Assembly: GCA_019722365.1 (NCBI GenBank)
Contig: JADFUC010000347.1
Span: 1 to 64,000, forward strand
DNA from: Lithospermum erythrorhizon
Taxonomy: Eukaryota; Streptophyta; Magnoliopsida; Boraginales; Boraginaceae
Length of the DNA stretch: 64,000 nt
Reading direction: 5' to 3'
Position numbers and translations under genes: made by a program. The notes beneath the pieces were generated by a model. That model was not told where the DNA came from. It searched no databases and saw only the letters and a list, made by a program, of their open reading frames with translations. Positions 33,975 through 47,084 of this stretch are shown here, piece after piece (position 1 is the first letter of the stretch; every line of letters begins with the position of its first letter).

Positions 33975-36900
33975 ATGTAAGTACATTATTCATTTCGCAT
34001 TAATTGATCTGTTCGGATCTACTCCCTCCATCCCAAAAAGATTGTCCAGTTTTCAATTTATTTTAATGCTTATAAATTTTATACTCCGGGTATAATATTT
34101 ACTGAAACATATATCAAATGATAGTATTCTCAATCAATTTTACTATATGTTAATTTGAATCAATATGTGTGTCAACTGAAAATTGTTAAATTTACCCTTA
34201 TTGAAAACCGAAATTGATACTTCGGGCTCGATCCAGTCTTTGCAATGACAAAAACCGATTTTTTAAGAAAAAGAAAAAGAAAAACCAACATTCATCTTCA
34301 ATCTGCTTATAATTTTGATTCAAATCCAAGTTATGCTTATCAATTAAGTCCGTGGATTTTTAATTTTATTTTTTAAATTTCCCCCATTGAAAATCAAACA
34401 AATTATCTTTTTTTGGATAGATGAAGTTTTTTATTCTATTTCTTTAGTGTGGTTATTATACTTCCGGTTTAAGGAAGTGATACATTTTCTGATTTGGAAT
34501 ATATCTTAAATTAGTTAAGTTGAATGTTAGAGTTTCTGCTCCAAATTTATTCCAATGCGTTAATTAAAATCTAGGTTGATGTGATTTGTTAATGTTTTGA
34601 GCTTAATAATCTGAATTTTACGTTTATGTTCTTGCGTAGGTTTGCGTGAATAGATTTCTGAAGTTTCGACAAGTTATGAGATGCTTTAAAATTAGTGAAA
34701 AAATGTATATACAGTAATGACTGTGGTTAATAGTTGGACGAAAGCCAAATGAATATGTACATCTTCTGTATAGGATCTTGAATTGTATCACGAAGATGAC
34801 CATTTTTATGAAATAAAAAATTTAACAATGGCTACTAAAATTCGAGCTATCTCTGTGTTCACTATCCTTATTTCTTCAATTATTCATTTTAGCCATCCTT
34901 TTCATCTATGAAGGTCGGATGAAGAACCAGTCGATCAGAAGAAGATACTTGAAGACAGATGCAAGCCAAAGTGTGTGAAGCAATTGCGATCATATGAGGT
35001 AAATTATCTATCACCTTCTGTTAAAATTGTTATTCTTTATGGGAATATCATAACTTACATCAGCATTTGTCTGTAGTATACTAGATTACTAGTAAATTCC
35101 ATCATTTGTATGTCCTCATCCGTCTGTAGTATACTAGATTACTAGTATATTGTCTGCTTTAGCACTTTTTCCTGGAATATGTACATGGTATCAAGAATAT
35201 GGTTTTCATATGTGGAATATGCATATGTTATCATCATCATAATTTTCTAATTTATAGATGTTCTGGCTGGATTTGTTGGTTGAATATGTGTGGTTCCTTT
35301 TTATCACCTTAGTTCACTGAAATTTAGAGTGTTTGGCTACAACTTTTCTTTTACGACTTACAAATAAGGTTCTGTTGGACAAGATTCAAGTTCATTTTTT
35401 TTTTCTTTTTTTTGGGAAGCTGTGTAGTTTTTTTCTTCCAAAAACAATGGCATTCACTCCCGTTTTAGTATATGTTCTGGTGCTCCTAACAGCTTACCAT
35501 AGATATGATCATGATTGATAATATATATTGCTTATGGTTCATGTAATGTGCTCTAACATGGCTCTCGATGACAAGCTTATTTTTGCGGAGCATGTGTATT
35601 ATATCCTACACCCTAAGCTGATTTTTTACCTTTGAGGTGTAACAATTTCATTTTTAAACTCGTGGAAATCATAAGAAAGTGGACTATGGTAGAAGTGTAG
35701 AACTAATTAAGACAACTTGTTCTTTTTGTATGGAAACAAAAGGTGATCTCACTAACTGCTCTGGAAAAAAGCACATTGTGTTTCATGGTTATATGGATCC
35801 ACCATTGAAGTTTTGGGTGGTCCCTCAATTGTAAAATATAGAAGGAAAAGCAGGTTTGAGTTTCAAAGGATTGAACACAGGCATTCCTTGTTCAAGAGGG
35901 ACAGTTTTACCATATGAATTAATTCTTAGAATTGTTTTTTTGTGGTCAATGGCATATGTTGACCACCCCCTGGATCTGCCCTTGGGTTATAAACAGTAAG
36001 CTCGAAACATGAACTAATAAGTAGCAATATATCTGTAATTATTAAGAGTTCAAAATTATTTTCAAAAACAAGTCGATCTTAATTTGTTATATTTCTACGA
36101 AGAAGCTTTCATGTCTTACATGTGTGAAGTCATCCTTGCATATCAACTCTGTGAGCCATTTAGGATTATTCCATTATGTCCAAGAGGTAGAAAATATAAA
36201 AATCTATGACTCCATAAGACACAAAAACAAGTACTATGATAGATAAATATCCAATATATCTTTCGTTGAGGAGGTAGATCTAACTACTAATTAGAATTGC
36301 AAAACTCATGCAGTCTGTTTACTGAGAATTGTTGTGTTTCAAATTGATTAACTCACTAATTAGATGGGTTACAAATCTTAATTAGAAATGAATAACTCTC
36401 ACCCTCGAATCATGTTGGTTAGAAATATTTTCTATAATACCCTTCACTATAACTCCAAAACCTCTAGAAGTTTGATTTCACAAAAACACAATGAATCATG
36501 CGCAATACCCATGGAAATACTCTCTTGGAGGTTACATCCTAGGATTTTTCCGTTCCAAGCACACTTCATACTCTTATGAAATGGGACTTCTAAGAGAAAG
36601 GAAGGTACACCTTTAATGATATAGGGTTTTTTCATCAAATTTTTCTATTATCTTGTTCACAGTTGAGATGTTACAAAAGAAAAGATGCAATCTACCCACC
36701 AAAGAAACATATTGCAGTCGTAAAGTGTTTTTGCACACTCCCAATTGTTTACCTGCTCTTATAATATATGTAATGCTTGCCTAGAGACTTGATTTAATTA
36801 ATAAGTCTATATACTATTACAAATATTTTCTTTCTTCTTTTGGTCCTTAATTGACATCGCCTAAGCAAACATTGACTAATGGACCTGTCAGGTGGTCAGT

Positions 36901-37342
36901 GGATCAATGCCATGACCATCACACTACAGGTTTGTTAACCCATATGAAGTTTTTCCATTCTTTGCAAGAGTTTTTTTGATCTCATCTTATTTAGTTGTTG
37001 TTCAGTCACATATGAAGTCATTTACATCCTGCATTGTAACTCTATTTTCATCTATTAACACCTATTGTTGAATTAAATATGAACATTTTTCTTGTAGGCA
37101 TGTGTTGAAAGGATCACTGGTGATGAAACAGGAACGAAGCATTGCACTGGACAATATTTTGATTATTTTCACTGCGTAGACAAATGTGTAAGATATTTAC
37201 TCTGTATTATTTTTCCTTATCTTTGTTCTCTTTCATGCTCTTTGTTTCGATAGTTTCCTCTTTGGAAGCTGTTATAATGATGTACTGCTAAATCTGTTGC
37301 TTAATGCAGGTTGCTCCTGATCTTTTTACCAAACTTAAATGA
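33975..37342 (+). CDS. QCR6: Cytochrome b-c1 complex subunit 6 (hinge protein, UQCRH/QCR6-like), four coding exons
   Basis: Coding exons: 33975-33976, 34914-34998, 37098-37187 and 37310-37342, totalling 210 bases or 69 residues. Introns of 937, 2099 and 122 bases all have GT-AG ends. The first exon contributes only A and T of the start codon; G is the first base of exon 2 (AT|GTAAGT ... GAAG|GTCGGATGAAG). The product starts MSDEEPVDQKK and ends VAPDLFTKLK. Two CX9C pairs (C21/C31 and C45/C55) plus C17 and C59 match the family's disulfide-linked helical hairpin; GQYFDYFHCVDKC is highly conserved. In the family the subunit sits on the intermembrane-space side of complex III, next to cytochrome c1, where it helps cytochrome c docking. 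The acidic N-terminus is short, as in other plants. An AATAAA at 37476 is a likely polyadenylation signal. No defects seen. Confidence 0.93.
35069..35147. repeat. Perfect 26 bp direct repeat in intron 2 of the QCR6 gene
   Basis: Identical 26-base copies at 35069-35094 and 35122-35147 (beginning GTCTGTAGTATACTAG), offset 53 bases, including a repeated CTAGATTACTAGTA core that is itself partly palindromic. Likely a recent local duplication. Confidence 0.8.
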
Positions 37343-37475
37343 TGAGGATACTGGTGCCCTCATCGAGATCTGCTTTTTATCATACAGATTACCATATGTT
37401 ATCATTGGTCAAACTCCTGATGATTGTCAACTTTGTAGACTTGAAACGTTTTGGGTTATGAAGGCAAGCTTTACC

Positions 37476-37481
37476 AATAAA
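37476..37481 (+). terminator. Polyadenylation signal candidate of the QCR6 gene
   Basis: AATAAA 134 bases after the stop codon, in a normal position for a plant 3' UTR. Confidence 0.5.
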
Positions 37482-37489
37482 GAGCACTA

Positions 37490-38892
37490 ACTACTTAAAT
37501 CAGATGTCTATTTGCTGGAAATCGTTAACATGCTGTCCTAGGAGATAAATGATCTCTGCTTTATGCTAGAATAGACGATCAGAATTGGTTTTGGTACACT
37601 ATACACTTGAAAGTTGCAATCGTGAATAAAGAGTATGATGAATTTTAAATGTGGTCCAATGCTATATTATTATGATTGAATGAACATGAACTCCAGGTGT
37701 ATGAACTACAATATCTATGTTACTATGGTGTGAGGTATTTTGTCATAAGATAACACGGAATATACAGTATGTTTTATTATGAGTAAAACAAAGTGTAGCA
37801 TGACAATTTGGGGAGAAAAGCAAACAAATGTTTTCGACACGTTCTAGTCCACTTGAATGAAAACGTTCAAATTCTTAGGTTTTCAAGCTCTCATTTCCAT
37901 TACCATCTGGAGTTGGATTTTGGATACAGAAATGGGGTTTTAAGATACCAAAACCAAATTGAACATATAAAAAAAATGAATGAGTCAAGTCATGTTGAGC
38001 AGCTCATACAACAAGGTTATGCGAGTAGGAGTGTAAACGAACATGAAAGCTTGAATTTTGGAGGATTCATTTCAAAATAGTTCCATGTGTGGCTAGATTC
38101 AGAGGATCAAACATAAAGGCGAACGTTAAAATTTAATATTTAATCAGACGAGACGAATCTTTCAAACATGTTTGGCTCGATGGTTAATCCCACCAATTAA
38201 TCTTCATCATACACATTCCATTCTTACGTTCACAATCCATGATCCCGATTTTTTCAGTTTGAACCGAACCGATAACATCCCTAGTTCAAGGACATGAGTA
38301 GCGCATATGGACTATTAGGTTAAGGATTTCAACCCTTTTTTAAACCTCAATAAATGGCAAATCTCATCTCTCATTCTCACTAAACCTCATCTTTCTGACT
38401 TTCACCACCAAACCCCCAAATTTCACCTCCAGTTTTCCACTACTTCTACTATATCCAATTTTGATTCCGACAAGTAGAATTCAAAGGTTTGAAGATGCAT
38501 ATACAATTGAAGCAACTTAAGCAAGTGATGGGATTTTGAAGATGCATGTACAATTCCAGTGTAATTTCAAAATTAAGTTTGAATTTGGATTTCAACCAGG
38601 TTTTCAATTTGATATTTTAATTTTAGAATTTGAGTTAGTTTTTTATTTTAAGATTTTAGTATGGATACAATGTGACATAGATTGGGACAAAGTTGAGTAG
38701 TTATATCCATGATCAAATAGTTAAAATGAAGGCTCTGAAATTACCATAATACATCAGCGTATAATCCACTTGCTTGTTAAACTAGTAATGACTAACTGAC
38801 TCGGTTATAAGAAAATAAACAAGTCCTGAACATGGTTGAATCTATCTCATTAGTTTCCTTATCAACGAGCTACTATCTCATTTGTTACTATA
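37490..38892. other. Intergenic between the QCR6 gene and Gypsy II
   Basis: AT-rich, no recognised gene. Around 38495-38560 a GAAGATGCAT(A/G)TACAATT motif occurs twice. Near 38255 the text GTTTGAACCGAACCGATAAC recalls the GGTTCG arrays at 13.3-13.9 kb. The open frame at 37808-38080 (+) does not look like a protein-coding gene. Confidence 0.4.
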
Positions 38893-41288
38893 TGTAACGA
38901 CCCTTTAGTCAGTAGCGCGAGGTTAAGGTAAATCAACAGCGCATGCAAGTCGCTAAGCGATGGATAACAACGAATGAATTCACTTGATGATTGATAATAA
39001 TAATACTGCTTTGAGTAAAATCTTGGTAAACTAACCCTGTGACCGAGAAAAACACATTCCAACAACACAAATATACATCAACCCGAATAATACAACCAAC
39101 AAAGACAACACAATTCTCCACAATACATCATAATATTAGTACGGTCACACACGACCCGTGTCGAGATAGGAGAATGATTGTGAGGACCTCTGTCTACCGC
39201 TTTCACGATGTATGCATGGCGCATCACTTGAGGCTCCTCAGCAACCTCGACGATCAACTCCTAGAAACCTAGGCATAAAACGCCCGCCCATAGAGAATAG
39301 GGAGTAAGCTGTGAAGCTTAGTGAATACAAATACCACGAATGGTATCCAGCCACATATAATCATACTTATATATACAGACATATATATAAACATTAATCA
39401 GACTACTCAATGAACCACTACTCTCAAATTACATAGTAACCTCTTATTTCATATTACTACTAGATCAATGAAACACTCGACATATATTTTCATAACCATT
39501 GGTATAATCAAATATTCATTCAAATAACAACCACAGAAACAATGGTTAGTCCAACAAAATGCATAACATCAAAGCCTCCATCCAGCGCATCCATCCACCC
39601 AATCTGAGACATCTCCCGACACATATATATACATCCGCAATCCTCCCGACCGAGAGTTACTCCCGCAATATGCATATCACAAACCTCCAGGCATCACCGG
39701 GGCTACCCCCTGATATGCATATCACTTAAACCTCGGTCGAGCTACCCTCTTCAATGTATATATATCATTTTACCACATCTGACCTACAAAAGAATACATC
39801 ACTTTGACCACAAACAATACCGCGTCCATACGTAACACAAGCACACACAATAATCGCTAGTATAATCACTAACAACTACAATAAGCTCATAGCATCCAAT
39901 CTCAAATAACTCGTCTCTGTTCCAATATAACCACGTGACAAAACACATACCAAATATATAACCAAAATATATGAAAAGGTTCCCATCGTGAGATTTGTAC
40001 TCACCTCGAGCCAAGCAACTAAAAATATCTCTAGTAAGTCACGTGCTAGGTCGGGCTATTTCTTTATCGAAAGCAATTACTCACGTTACTTTACTTTTCG
40101 ATTAATAACTCCTCTTACTTATCCTATTTAAATCCCAAATAAAGATCAAATATAATCCAGCAACCCCGGTATAAGGATCTTAGTCCAATAGCGTCGTTAT
40201 TGATATAACATAAAATATAATTTTCTCCTTTACATCACGATTATTATTAGTAAGCGTCACTAATTCAAAATAAATATCATTCGTAGTCGTTAGATCACTG
40301 ACTAGTAAACAAATTATAAAAATTTCAACTTTTAACAAAATTCTAACTACCCAGCTTTGCCAACTTTGGTGGAGCGATTCTGCGATGCGTTTAAAAGGCC
40401 AATAAAGCAGTAAAATTTCAACCGTCTGACCACCTTGTTGGCCTCACTTTCGATCCAACTCTAACATAAACAATTTCTAATCAATCAAAAAATCAATTTT
40501 CCCAAATTGCTATACCCATTTTAAACAACCTTTAATTGAGAAACCCCAACTACTACTCAACTGCAAACAACTTCGACATATTCTCTTCCGACCAATATCC
40601 AAAAGCGTCCGGCTTACGCTTTAAACAACTATATTAAAAAGTCTGCGCCCAACATCATACTACAATTTAAAAGGTGATTTGGAAAAAAGTCAACAAAAGT
40701 CAACTCTGACATCCAACACATTTCAACCCCAATCTATTGTTATAACTACAACACATGTCTAAAATTAAATGACCATATTTGTCATTAAAATCTCAAACCT
40801 CAAAAGTCAACTTAAAAGTCAAACACGAAAATAGTCAACTGGCAAAATAATTAGATTTGAAGATTGAAAACCATACATTTGATAATCGGAAGATGAGGAA
40901 CAAGATTAAGGAGCTAGATCCAACAAGATTTCACCAAGAAAATGAAAAAAAAAATCAAGGTGGGGGATGATAGGGAGTTCGGTAAATAGGGAAAGGGGGA
41001 TGGAACATTTGGATGAAGATAAGAATGAGGAGATAGTGGGGTTGGTGGAAGATATTTAGGATGGCGTAAGGTCCCGTTTGGTAAGCGGTGTTATTTCTCC
41101 ACTTTTTGGCATAAAACTTTAATGAAAACGATTTCAAATGTATTATTATCCGAGACATAAACTACTACTCATTTAATACTAGTCTCGGTATATCGATTTT
41201 ATTCCGAAATCATTTATCTTTGTCTATGGGTCCCGCCTGACGATATATATAATAATTTAATCGCTTAAATACTTGGTTTATTTAGTCA
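38893..41288 (-). repeat. Left (3') LTR of Gypsy II
   Basis: TGTAACGACC at the left edge and TTTATTTAGTCA at the right, about 2396 bp. Aligns throughout with 46102-48540: GGCATAAAACGCCCGCCCATAG, the GTGAGATTTGTACT block, and GGGGGATGATAGGGAGTTCGG near the end (blocks quoted separately). Contains a degenerate minisatellite at about 39590-39760. Confidence 0.88.
39590..39760. repeat. Degenerate minisatellite in the Gypsy II LTR
   Basis: Several units of ...CCTCCCGACCGAG / GGCTACCCCCTGATATGCATATCAC... alternate with CATATATATACAT. A diverged counterpart lies in the right LTR at about 46850-47020, followed there by a long (AT)n run. Confidence 0.6.
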
Positions 41289-41419
41289 CCCTCTAACAAA
41301 AATTTCGTCCTCGAAATTTACTCACAACTTACTCGCCCCGTTTCACAACTCATCTCTCATAATAAATCACATGTTAACACATATTATAGCACAAATTTTA
41401 ACAATTAACCTTCTATTTT

Positions 41420-41640
41420 TGAAAGGCAGCGGATATAGGTTCCTCGTGTCATCCTCGCGGCTCCCGTGTCGCCTCACCGTCGTTGATTCCTCGACACTTT
41501 CACCAAGGCCCTTTACATTATTTCTCCCGATGCCTTTTCCTTCCGATTGGAGAATCTTCCATGAAACTTCTCCTCTCCAGTTTGGATCCTCCACCGAGTC
41601 CACGGTGCGAAAGAATGTGATATTCATCAATTTTATACTT
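41420..41640 (-). pseudogene. Chromodomain at the Pol C-terminus, broken
   Basis: The minus-strand frame contains VKGLGESVEESTT followed by DDTRNLYPLPF. This matches the end of plant gypsy Pol ('VKVLWRNHSVEEATWE.E.DM...YP.LF'), with one frame disturbance inside and WRGEVSWK before it. In chromoviruses this module binds modified histone H3 and steers integration towards heterochromatin. Confidence 0.65.
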
Positions 41641-41899
41641 CCTCAAGCAAGACACAAAGGAAGACATTATGAATTCTCTAAATTCTCGAGGCAACGCTAA
41701 GCGATGAGCATGGGATGACTACATCCAAAATCTCATCTGAGACCGACATGGACTATTTCCCTCTCTTTCCGAATCTCATTTTACACTTTTCATGGGGATG
41801 TACTTAAGAATACTTTATCACCAATTTCAAATATTAAGTCTACTCGGCGACGATCTACATACATCTTTTGTCTATCTTGCGCCACTTTCAAGTGTTGTT

Positions 41900-42714
41900 G
41901 TATCAATTTTATTCGTTCAGCCGACTTTTCCTGACTCCGAACCATATATTTTTCTATCTCCTCTTACATTCCAACAATGGAGTCACGCATTTCTGCCACT
42001 CTGATACTTTTCAAATGGTGCCATCACCAAATCTTGGCATGGAAGCTGTGTATACACAAACTCCATCTTAAGCGACTAAATACGTCCCGATTTGCGGAAA
42101 AGTTCAACGCCTGAAGCCCATGACATATGCTCCGATGTTTGAATTGTCCTACTCGATTTGCCCGTATTTGTGGATGAAATGATGTACTCAAATTAACCGA
42201 CCCCATCGCTTCTGAAATCCCCTTTCCAAAATAAAGGTGAATCTGCGTCTGATCCGACCACGTCTTTATTGGAACCCCATGCAACCTCCGTTTTGGTCAA
42301 CATATAACCTCATTGCTTTATTGAGATAATAAATTCGATCTTATTGGCAAAGAAATGAGCCGACTTGGGCGGTCTATCATTACGCCCCAAATACCACCGT
42401 GTTCTTTCGAGCGTTCTTGGGAGTCAAAAACAAATCCATCGTGAGTAATGTTCATGAGTCCACTCTGGAATAGGAAGGGGTTCACCCAATGACCTATTTG
42501 GATGTCTGTGTTCAATCTTCACTTGTTGGCAAGTTAAACATTTTGATACAAACTCAACAATTTCCCTCTTCATGTTAGGCCACCAATACACTGCTCTTAA
42601 GTTTCTATACATCTTTGTACCACCAGGATGCATATTATATGGAGCATTATGAGCTTCGTCCAAAATCTCCCTTTTTAACTCCTGAGAGTAAGGCACGAAT
42701 AATCTACCATGCAT
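41900..42714 (-). pseudogene. Gypsy integrase (H2C2 zinc finger and core), broken
   Basis: The minus strand from 42714 encodes LFVPYSQELKREILDEAH, then HPGGTKMYRNLRAVYWWPN and CLTCQQVKIEH, the complete H-H-C-C zinc-binding domain (96-residue open stretch). LPIPEWTHEH marks the junction to the catalytic core. Core pieces such as IDRPSR and LPIR (42420-42330) follow in other frames; the later Asp and Glu blocks are hard to see. Confidence 0.88.
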
Positions 42715-42929
42715 TGAGGCTCTATCGTCTCTACCGCACTTAAAATCACGATCTAGTTTAAGCTTTTAAACTAGCTACAATTATCTTTGTGCTTCTCGTC
42801 TTTACTGTTGCCACTAATTATTCGATCGAGAAGAACTTTGTGGAGCTCTTATTTGCGCCAACAAACCGCCATCAACTCCTACTCCAAAATTAACACCAAG
42901 TTGCTTCATTTCATTCAGCGGCTCCTTAA

Positions 42930-44150
42930 CCTTTCACTGACTTAATCGCTTCAGCTACGCATTCGCCTTTCTAAGTGATACTTTCAATGGACACATCATA
43001 ATCGCTAATAAACTCCAACCACCTTTCTTTTCGAGATTTAAATCTCTTTGCGTAGAAATTACTTCAAAATCTTGTGGTGGTAAAAATCGACACGTCACCA
43101 TACAAGTAGTGCCTCGAAATCTTAAGTGCAAACAATTACTTTTTAGGCTCCAAATCATGCGACGGGTAGTACCGCTGATCTTTCAGTAATGTAGCGATGC
43201 ATAAGCTACTACCTTACCATGTTGCATTAGTATACACCCCAAGCCTGATGTGAAGCATCACTATAAACAACATAACCATCCTCTCCTCACGGAAGAGTCA
43301 ACACTGGAGCGGTAGTCAGTTTTCCTTTCAACTAATTAAAACACCGTTCACAATCCTCACTCCAAACAGATGGAACTCCCTTCCTAGTCAATTTGGTCAT
43401 GGGCGTTGCAATAATCGAAGTCTTGTATAAATCTTAGATAATATGCAGTTAGACCCGAAAATTTCTTATTTCGGTAACTTGTGGGTGGATTTGATTAAAT
43501 ATGACTTGACTTTTTGAGGATCAACACTAATACCACTACAATCACGCTGACCGAAGCGCACCTTTCTCAACCAAAATTCACACTTGAAAAATTTAACATA
43601 CAATTCATTTCTCCTGGTCTGTACTTAATTCTCGAAGTACTCTTAAATGCTCCTAAGCTACTAGAATATAAAGTGTCATCAATAAACACCTTACAAGCTT
43701 ATCCAAATAAGGCGGAGCAGATTCGTAAGATCCGTAAATCTTTGAGGTGCATTAAATTAAAGCCCAACGGCATCACAGGAAACTTCGTAGTGCCAATATC
43801 TTGTTCTAAATGCCGACTTCGATACATCATCTTCCTTAATCTCAGCCAGATGGTAACGACCTCAATCAATCTAAGAAAATACACGGGCATCCACTCAATT
43901 GATCAACGGATCATCGTCGTGAGCAACGGATATCGATTCTTAATTGTTACTTTATCCAATTGCACATAATCAATACCTGACCTCGGAGATCCATCTGCTT
44001 TACAAGCAGCGGGAGGCGCTGAGGTGAACTACTTAGTCGAGCAGATCCCGCATCAATAATTCTTGCGGGTTGAGTCTTTAGCTCCTTGACTCTGGAGGAG
44101 CCGTTTCTATAGGTGCCATATAGAGGGTAGTACCGAGGGAAATAATTCTG
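42930..44150 (-). pseudogene. Gypsy reverse transcriptase and RNase H, broken
   Basis: Reading the minus strand across frames gives an EFPELFPS-like linker (44150) and QLDKVTIKNRYPL (about 43950). EDDVSKSAFRTRYWHYE (about 43840) and FNAPQRFTDL (about 43760) follow, then VFIDD (about 43680, the catalytic box) and ISVDPQKVKSYL (about 43530). The RNase H part shows DASHQAWGV (about 43255) and QRDLNLEKK (about 43045). At least ten frame changes or stops. Family assignment is firm. Confidence 0.85.
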
Positions 44151-44720
44151 GAAACTCAGCTACCGCCTTGAGGAGGAAGTCTGTGACTCTCGAAACAATC
44201 GACATACTCTCGCGACATGGCCTCTCTTAGTTTCGATCTCCTCCTTACTTGTGTAGCAACATGGGCAAGAATAACCAGCATCCAGTCTCGACATCGCCTT
44301 GGGCAACTAAAGTAGAAATGAGCAGAGGAAGAATTTTTCTCGCTAGGGAAAAAAAAGATCTTAGATTTTCTAGGACTAGATATTTCGATCTTCTTAAGAC
44401 GATAATCTATGACTGCATGATGTCTCCCTAACCAATCCATTCCCAAAATAAGGTGAAAATCATTCATCTCAAAAGGAAGTAAATATATCTCCAGAGATTG
44501 ATTTCCAATACTTAAAGGACACTTTCTAAATACCTCGCAATCTTAACGGATATTCCTATCGGCATTTAAATTAGAAGTGGTATAGCAACATTTCTCGAGT
44601 TATAGGAATATCTTTGGGAAAATTTTAGAATGAAAGATGAGTAGCTCGAGAATCAAACAAATTTAGCTTTCAGCCACGTAAATTTAGAGTACACCACTCT
44701 GGCCTGCAGGAGAATCTGGC
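44150..44720 (-). pseudogene. Gypsy aspartic protease (RVP_2-like), broken
   Basis: The active-site segment appears as LFDSRATHLSF (about 44690-44655). The usual glycine of D-S-G is replaced by arginine, which alone would destroy activity. Farther on, DFHLILGMDWLGRHHAVIDY (44463-44404) is an almost intact copy of the conserved block. Confidence 0.85.
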
Positions 44721-44899
44721 TTCCCTACTAGAGTAGCACTAAACACGACGCGACGGTTCAAGCACCACCTGCTTAGTTCGAAATATTACTGCGACTATTT
44801 CCCTGCCGTCGAACCGACCTCCGCGACTTCCTTGATAACCTCTCCTACTCTTTCATTTGCTTGTTTGGGTAAATGTCTTTGATACTTCCACTAACACCT

Positions 44900-45955
44900 T
44901 TCCTGCGGGGATAATTAAAAGCAATGTCCTTCGGGCGACACGATAGCAGACCCTGACTCTATCAAGACATTCCACGGCTTTATGACCCGTTTACCCTGAC
45001 GGAAACACTGATAATGCCTCACGATAACCTCTACGAGATCCTCAAGACGACTAAAAGGTCTAGGCACAAAAGCAGTAGTGCTAAATTGAGAATTAATGCT
45101 TGGGGGCCTTTGAGCGACTCACGTATGCTTGAGTACAACTGCTGATGGGCGTCCTTGGAACCCAGAACTCGATTGACCAACCATCCTAGAAACATCATGT
45201 CTTCCTCTTTTACTTGTGGCTACGTCTTCCTTGACTCCATCTCTACACAGCAAGGCATCATTTTAATTCATGAAAGGTTGCAAAATTCTTGAGTGAGAAT
45301 GCAGTGCGGATCTCCCAATTCATCCGTCCTTGAATCTCTCGATCCTGCTTCCTCGCCGGCATTTGCAGCGGAAGTAGGCGGCATAGATGTGATCTTTTCG
45401 TAGTCATTTATATTTACGTCCCTTGGGTAAGGCTGGATCAATTCTCTTTCTAAAGCCGACATGTGCCTTGTAAGAAAAAATTTGTCTCAACAGTTCCACA
45501 AAGCTGGTCCCCACGTCACCCCGATTGTCTGTCTAGTCGTAACAAAGATGCATTTTACATATTCCACTTGATCTTGAGCTACCATATGTCGTAAGCTGTA
45601 AATATGGTCCTCAACTCCCATTAATTCCCATCGGACCAAACATACTCTCAATCTCGGATGAACTCTAACGCACAGATCGGGGAATCGGCTCAGCCGAACT
45701 TTGAGTGAGTCCCTTTAGAAAGCGGTCAAATAGCTAACAAGCTCGGCTTCTGTCTGCGGCAAAGTACTACAGTCTCACCAGTCTCCATCCAACATTTACC
45801 CCGGTGCCTTGTTGTCCCCGCTAGTTTTCGTCGCCTGATACCATCCGCATTTTACGCATCTCTTGCCTCTACACCTCTTACATTTTCATGACTCGGCTAC
45901 TGACACTTTTGCGCCTCTTTGCAGCCCAACCCGAAACGAGACTTCGTGGTGGCAT
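44900..45955 (-). pseudogene. Gypsy gag, broken
   Basis: Start chosen at 45955, where the minus strand reads ACAGGATGCCACCACGAAG (Met-Pro-Pro-Arg), the usual start of this group and about 130 bases from the PBS. Gag core text is weak: the frame at 45462-45268 holds ERELIQPYP and INDYEKI only. A Gly/Arg/Cys-poor linker precedes protease. Identified mainly by position and start. Confidence 0.55.
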
Positions 45956-46083
45956 CCTGTTGTCTACGATATAACAAAAAAGAAAGGAGAATCAAACTCA
46001 CAAGAAAATTCAAATATTGAGAACTCTACAACAGCTGTAAATCTAGGCACGCCCAACCGCCTGAGGCACCATAAGACCTTAAA

Positions 46084-46098
46084 CCTGACTCGATACCA
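46084..46098 (-). other. Primer-binding site of Gypsy II
   Basis: TGGTATCGAGTCAGG on the minus strand, three bases inside the right LTR, similar to the initiator-Met tRNA site of the other elements. Confidence 0.75.
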
Positions 46099-46101
46099 AA
46101 T

Positions 46102-47021
46102 TGTAACGACCATGAATTCGGCCGCCCGAGTTAAGATGCATCAACAACACATACACGAGTTACTAATCAATGGATAATAACAAAATGAATTTATTTTATA
46201 TTAATAAATACTCTTTATTCTATCGTGGTGAGCAGACAAAACATTTCAAAAAAATACATAAATCAACCTGAACATACATCGACTTTGAATAATCTGACCA
46301 ACAAAGCACAACATAGTCTCCCTGATACATCATAATAGTAGTATGGTCACATCGACCCTGATAATACAACATAAAGTTTCTAGAGCATGGAAGGAGGAAA
46401 AATAGGGAGAATGATTGTTGAGGACTTCATGCCACCACCGCTACTTTCTGATCTTTATTCCTTGACACAGCCAGCCTTTGACTTACCAGCTGACTGACCT
46501 CGGCAGTGATCAACTCCCACAAAGAAACCTAGGCATAAAAACGCCCGCCCATAGAGAGAAAAGGGAGTAAGTTTTGAAGCTTAGTAAATGCAAATACCAT
46601 TAATGGTATCCAACCACAGAGATAATCATACTTATATATAAGAGCATATGTATGAGCGTTAATAAAACAATTATTGAACCCTTTACTCTCAAATTTCATA
46701 GTAACCTCTTTACTTAATATTACTAATAGATCAATGACGCTCCACATATATTCATAACCATCAGCAACGCATAATCAAATATTCATTCAAATAAAAAACT
46801 AAACAATAATGGTTAGTCCGACAAAATGTATAGCATCAAAACCTCGTCAGCGTCAAATCCTGACCATCCGCTGTCTGCGCATCTCGACACACAAATATAT
46901 ATACATGTGATCCTCGACCTAAATTTGCCCAGCGATATGCATATCCGCACTTTGGTCCCAGTCGTCTAAAGGCTGCCACTTGATATCTTTGTCTTGAACT
47001 TATCCGATTAGAGGCTACCCC

Positions 47022-47084
<63 letters not shown>

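Noticed and set aside
37808..38080. 90-codon plus-strand open stretch after the QCR6 gene
   Set aside because: Begins at a non-ATG codon, has no family resemblance and lies in AT-rich intergenic DNA.
41371..41700. 109-codon plus-strand open frame
   Set aside because: Antisense shadow of the Gypsy II chromodomain.
43514..43969. 151-codon plus-strand open frame, the longest besides PMEI
   Set aside because: It lies antisense to the Gypsy II RT region, whose conserved blocks read clearly on the minus strand. No protein-like motif in the plus frame.
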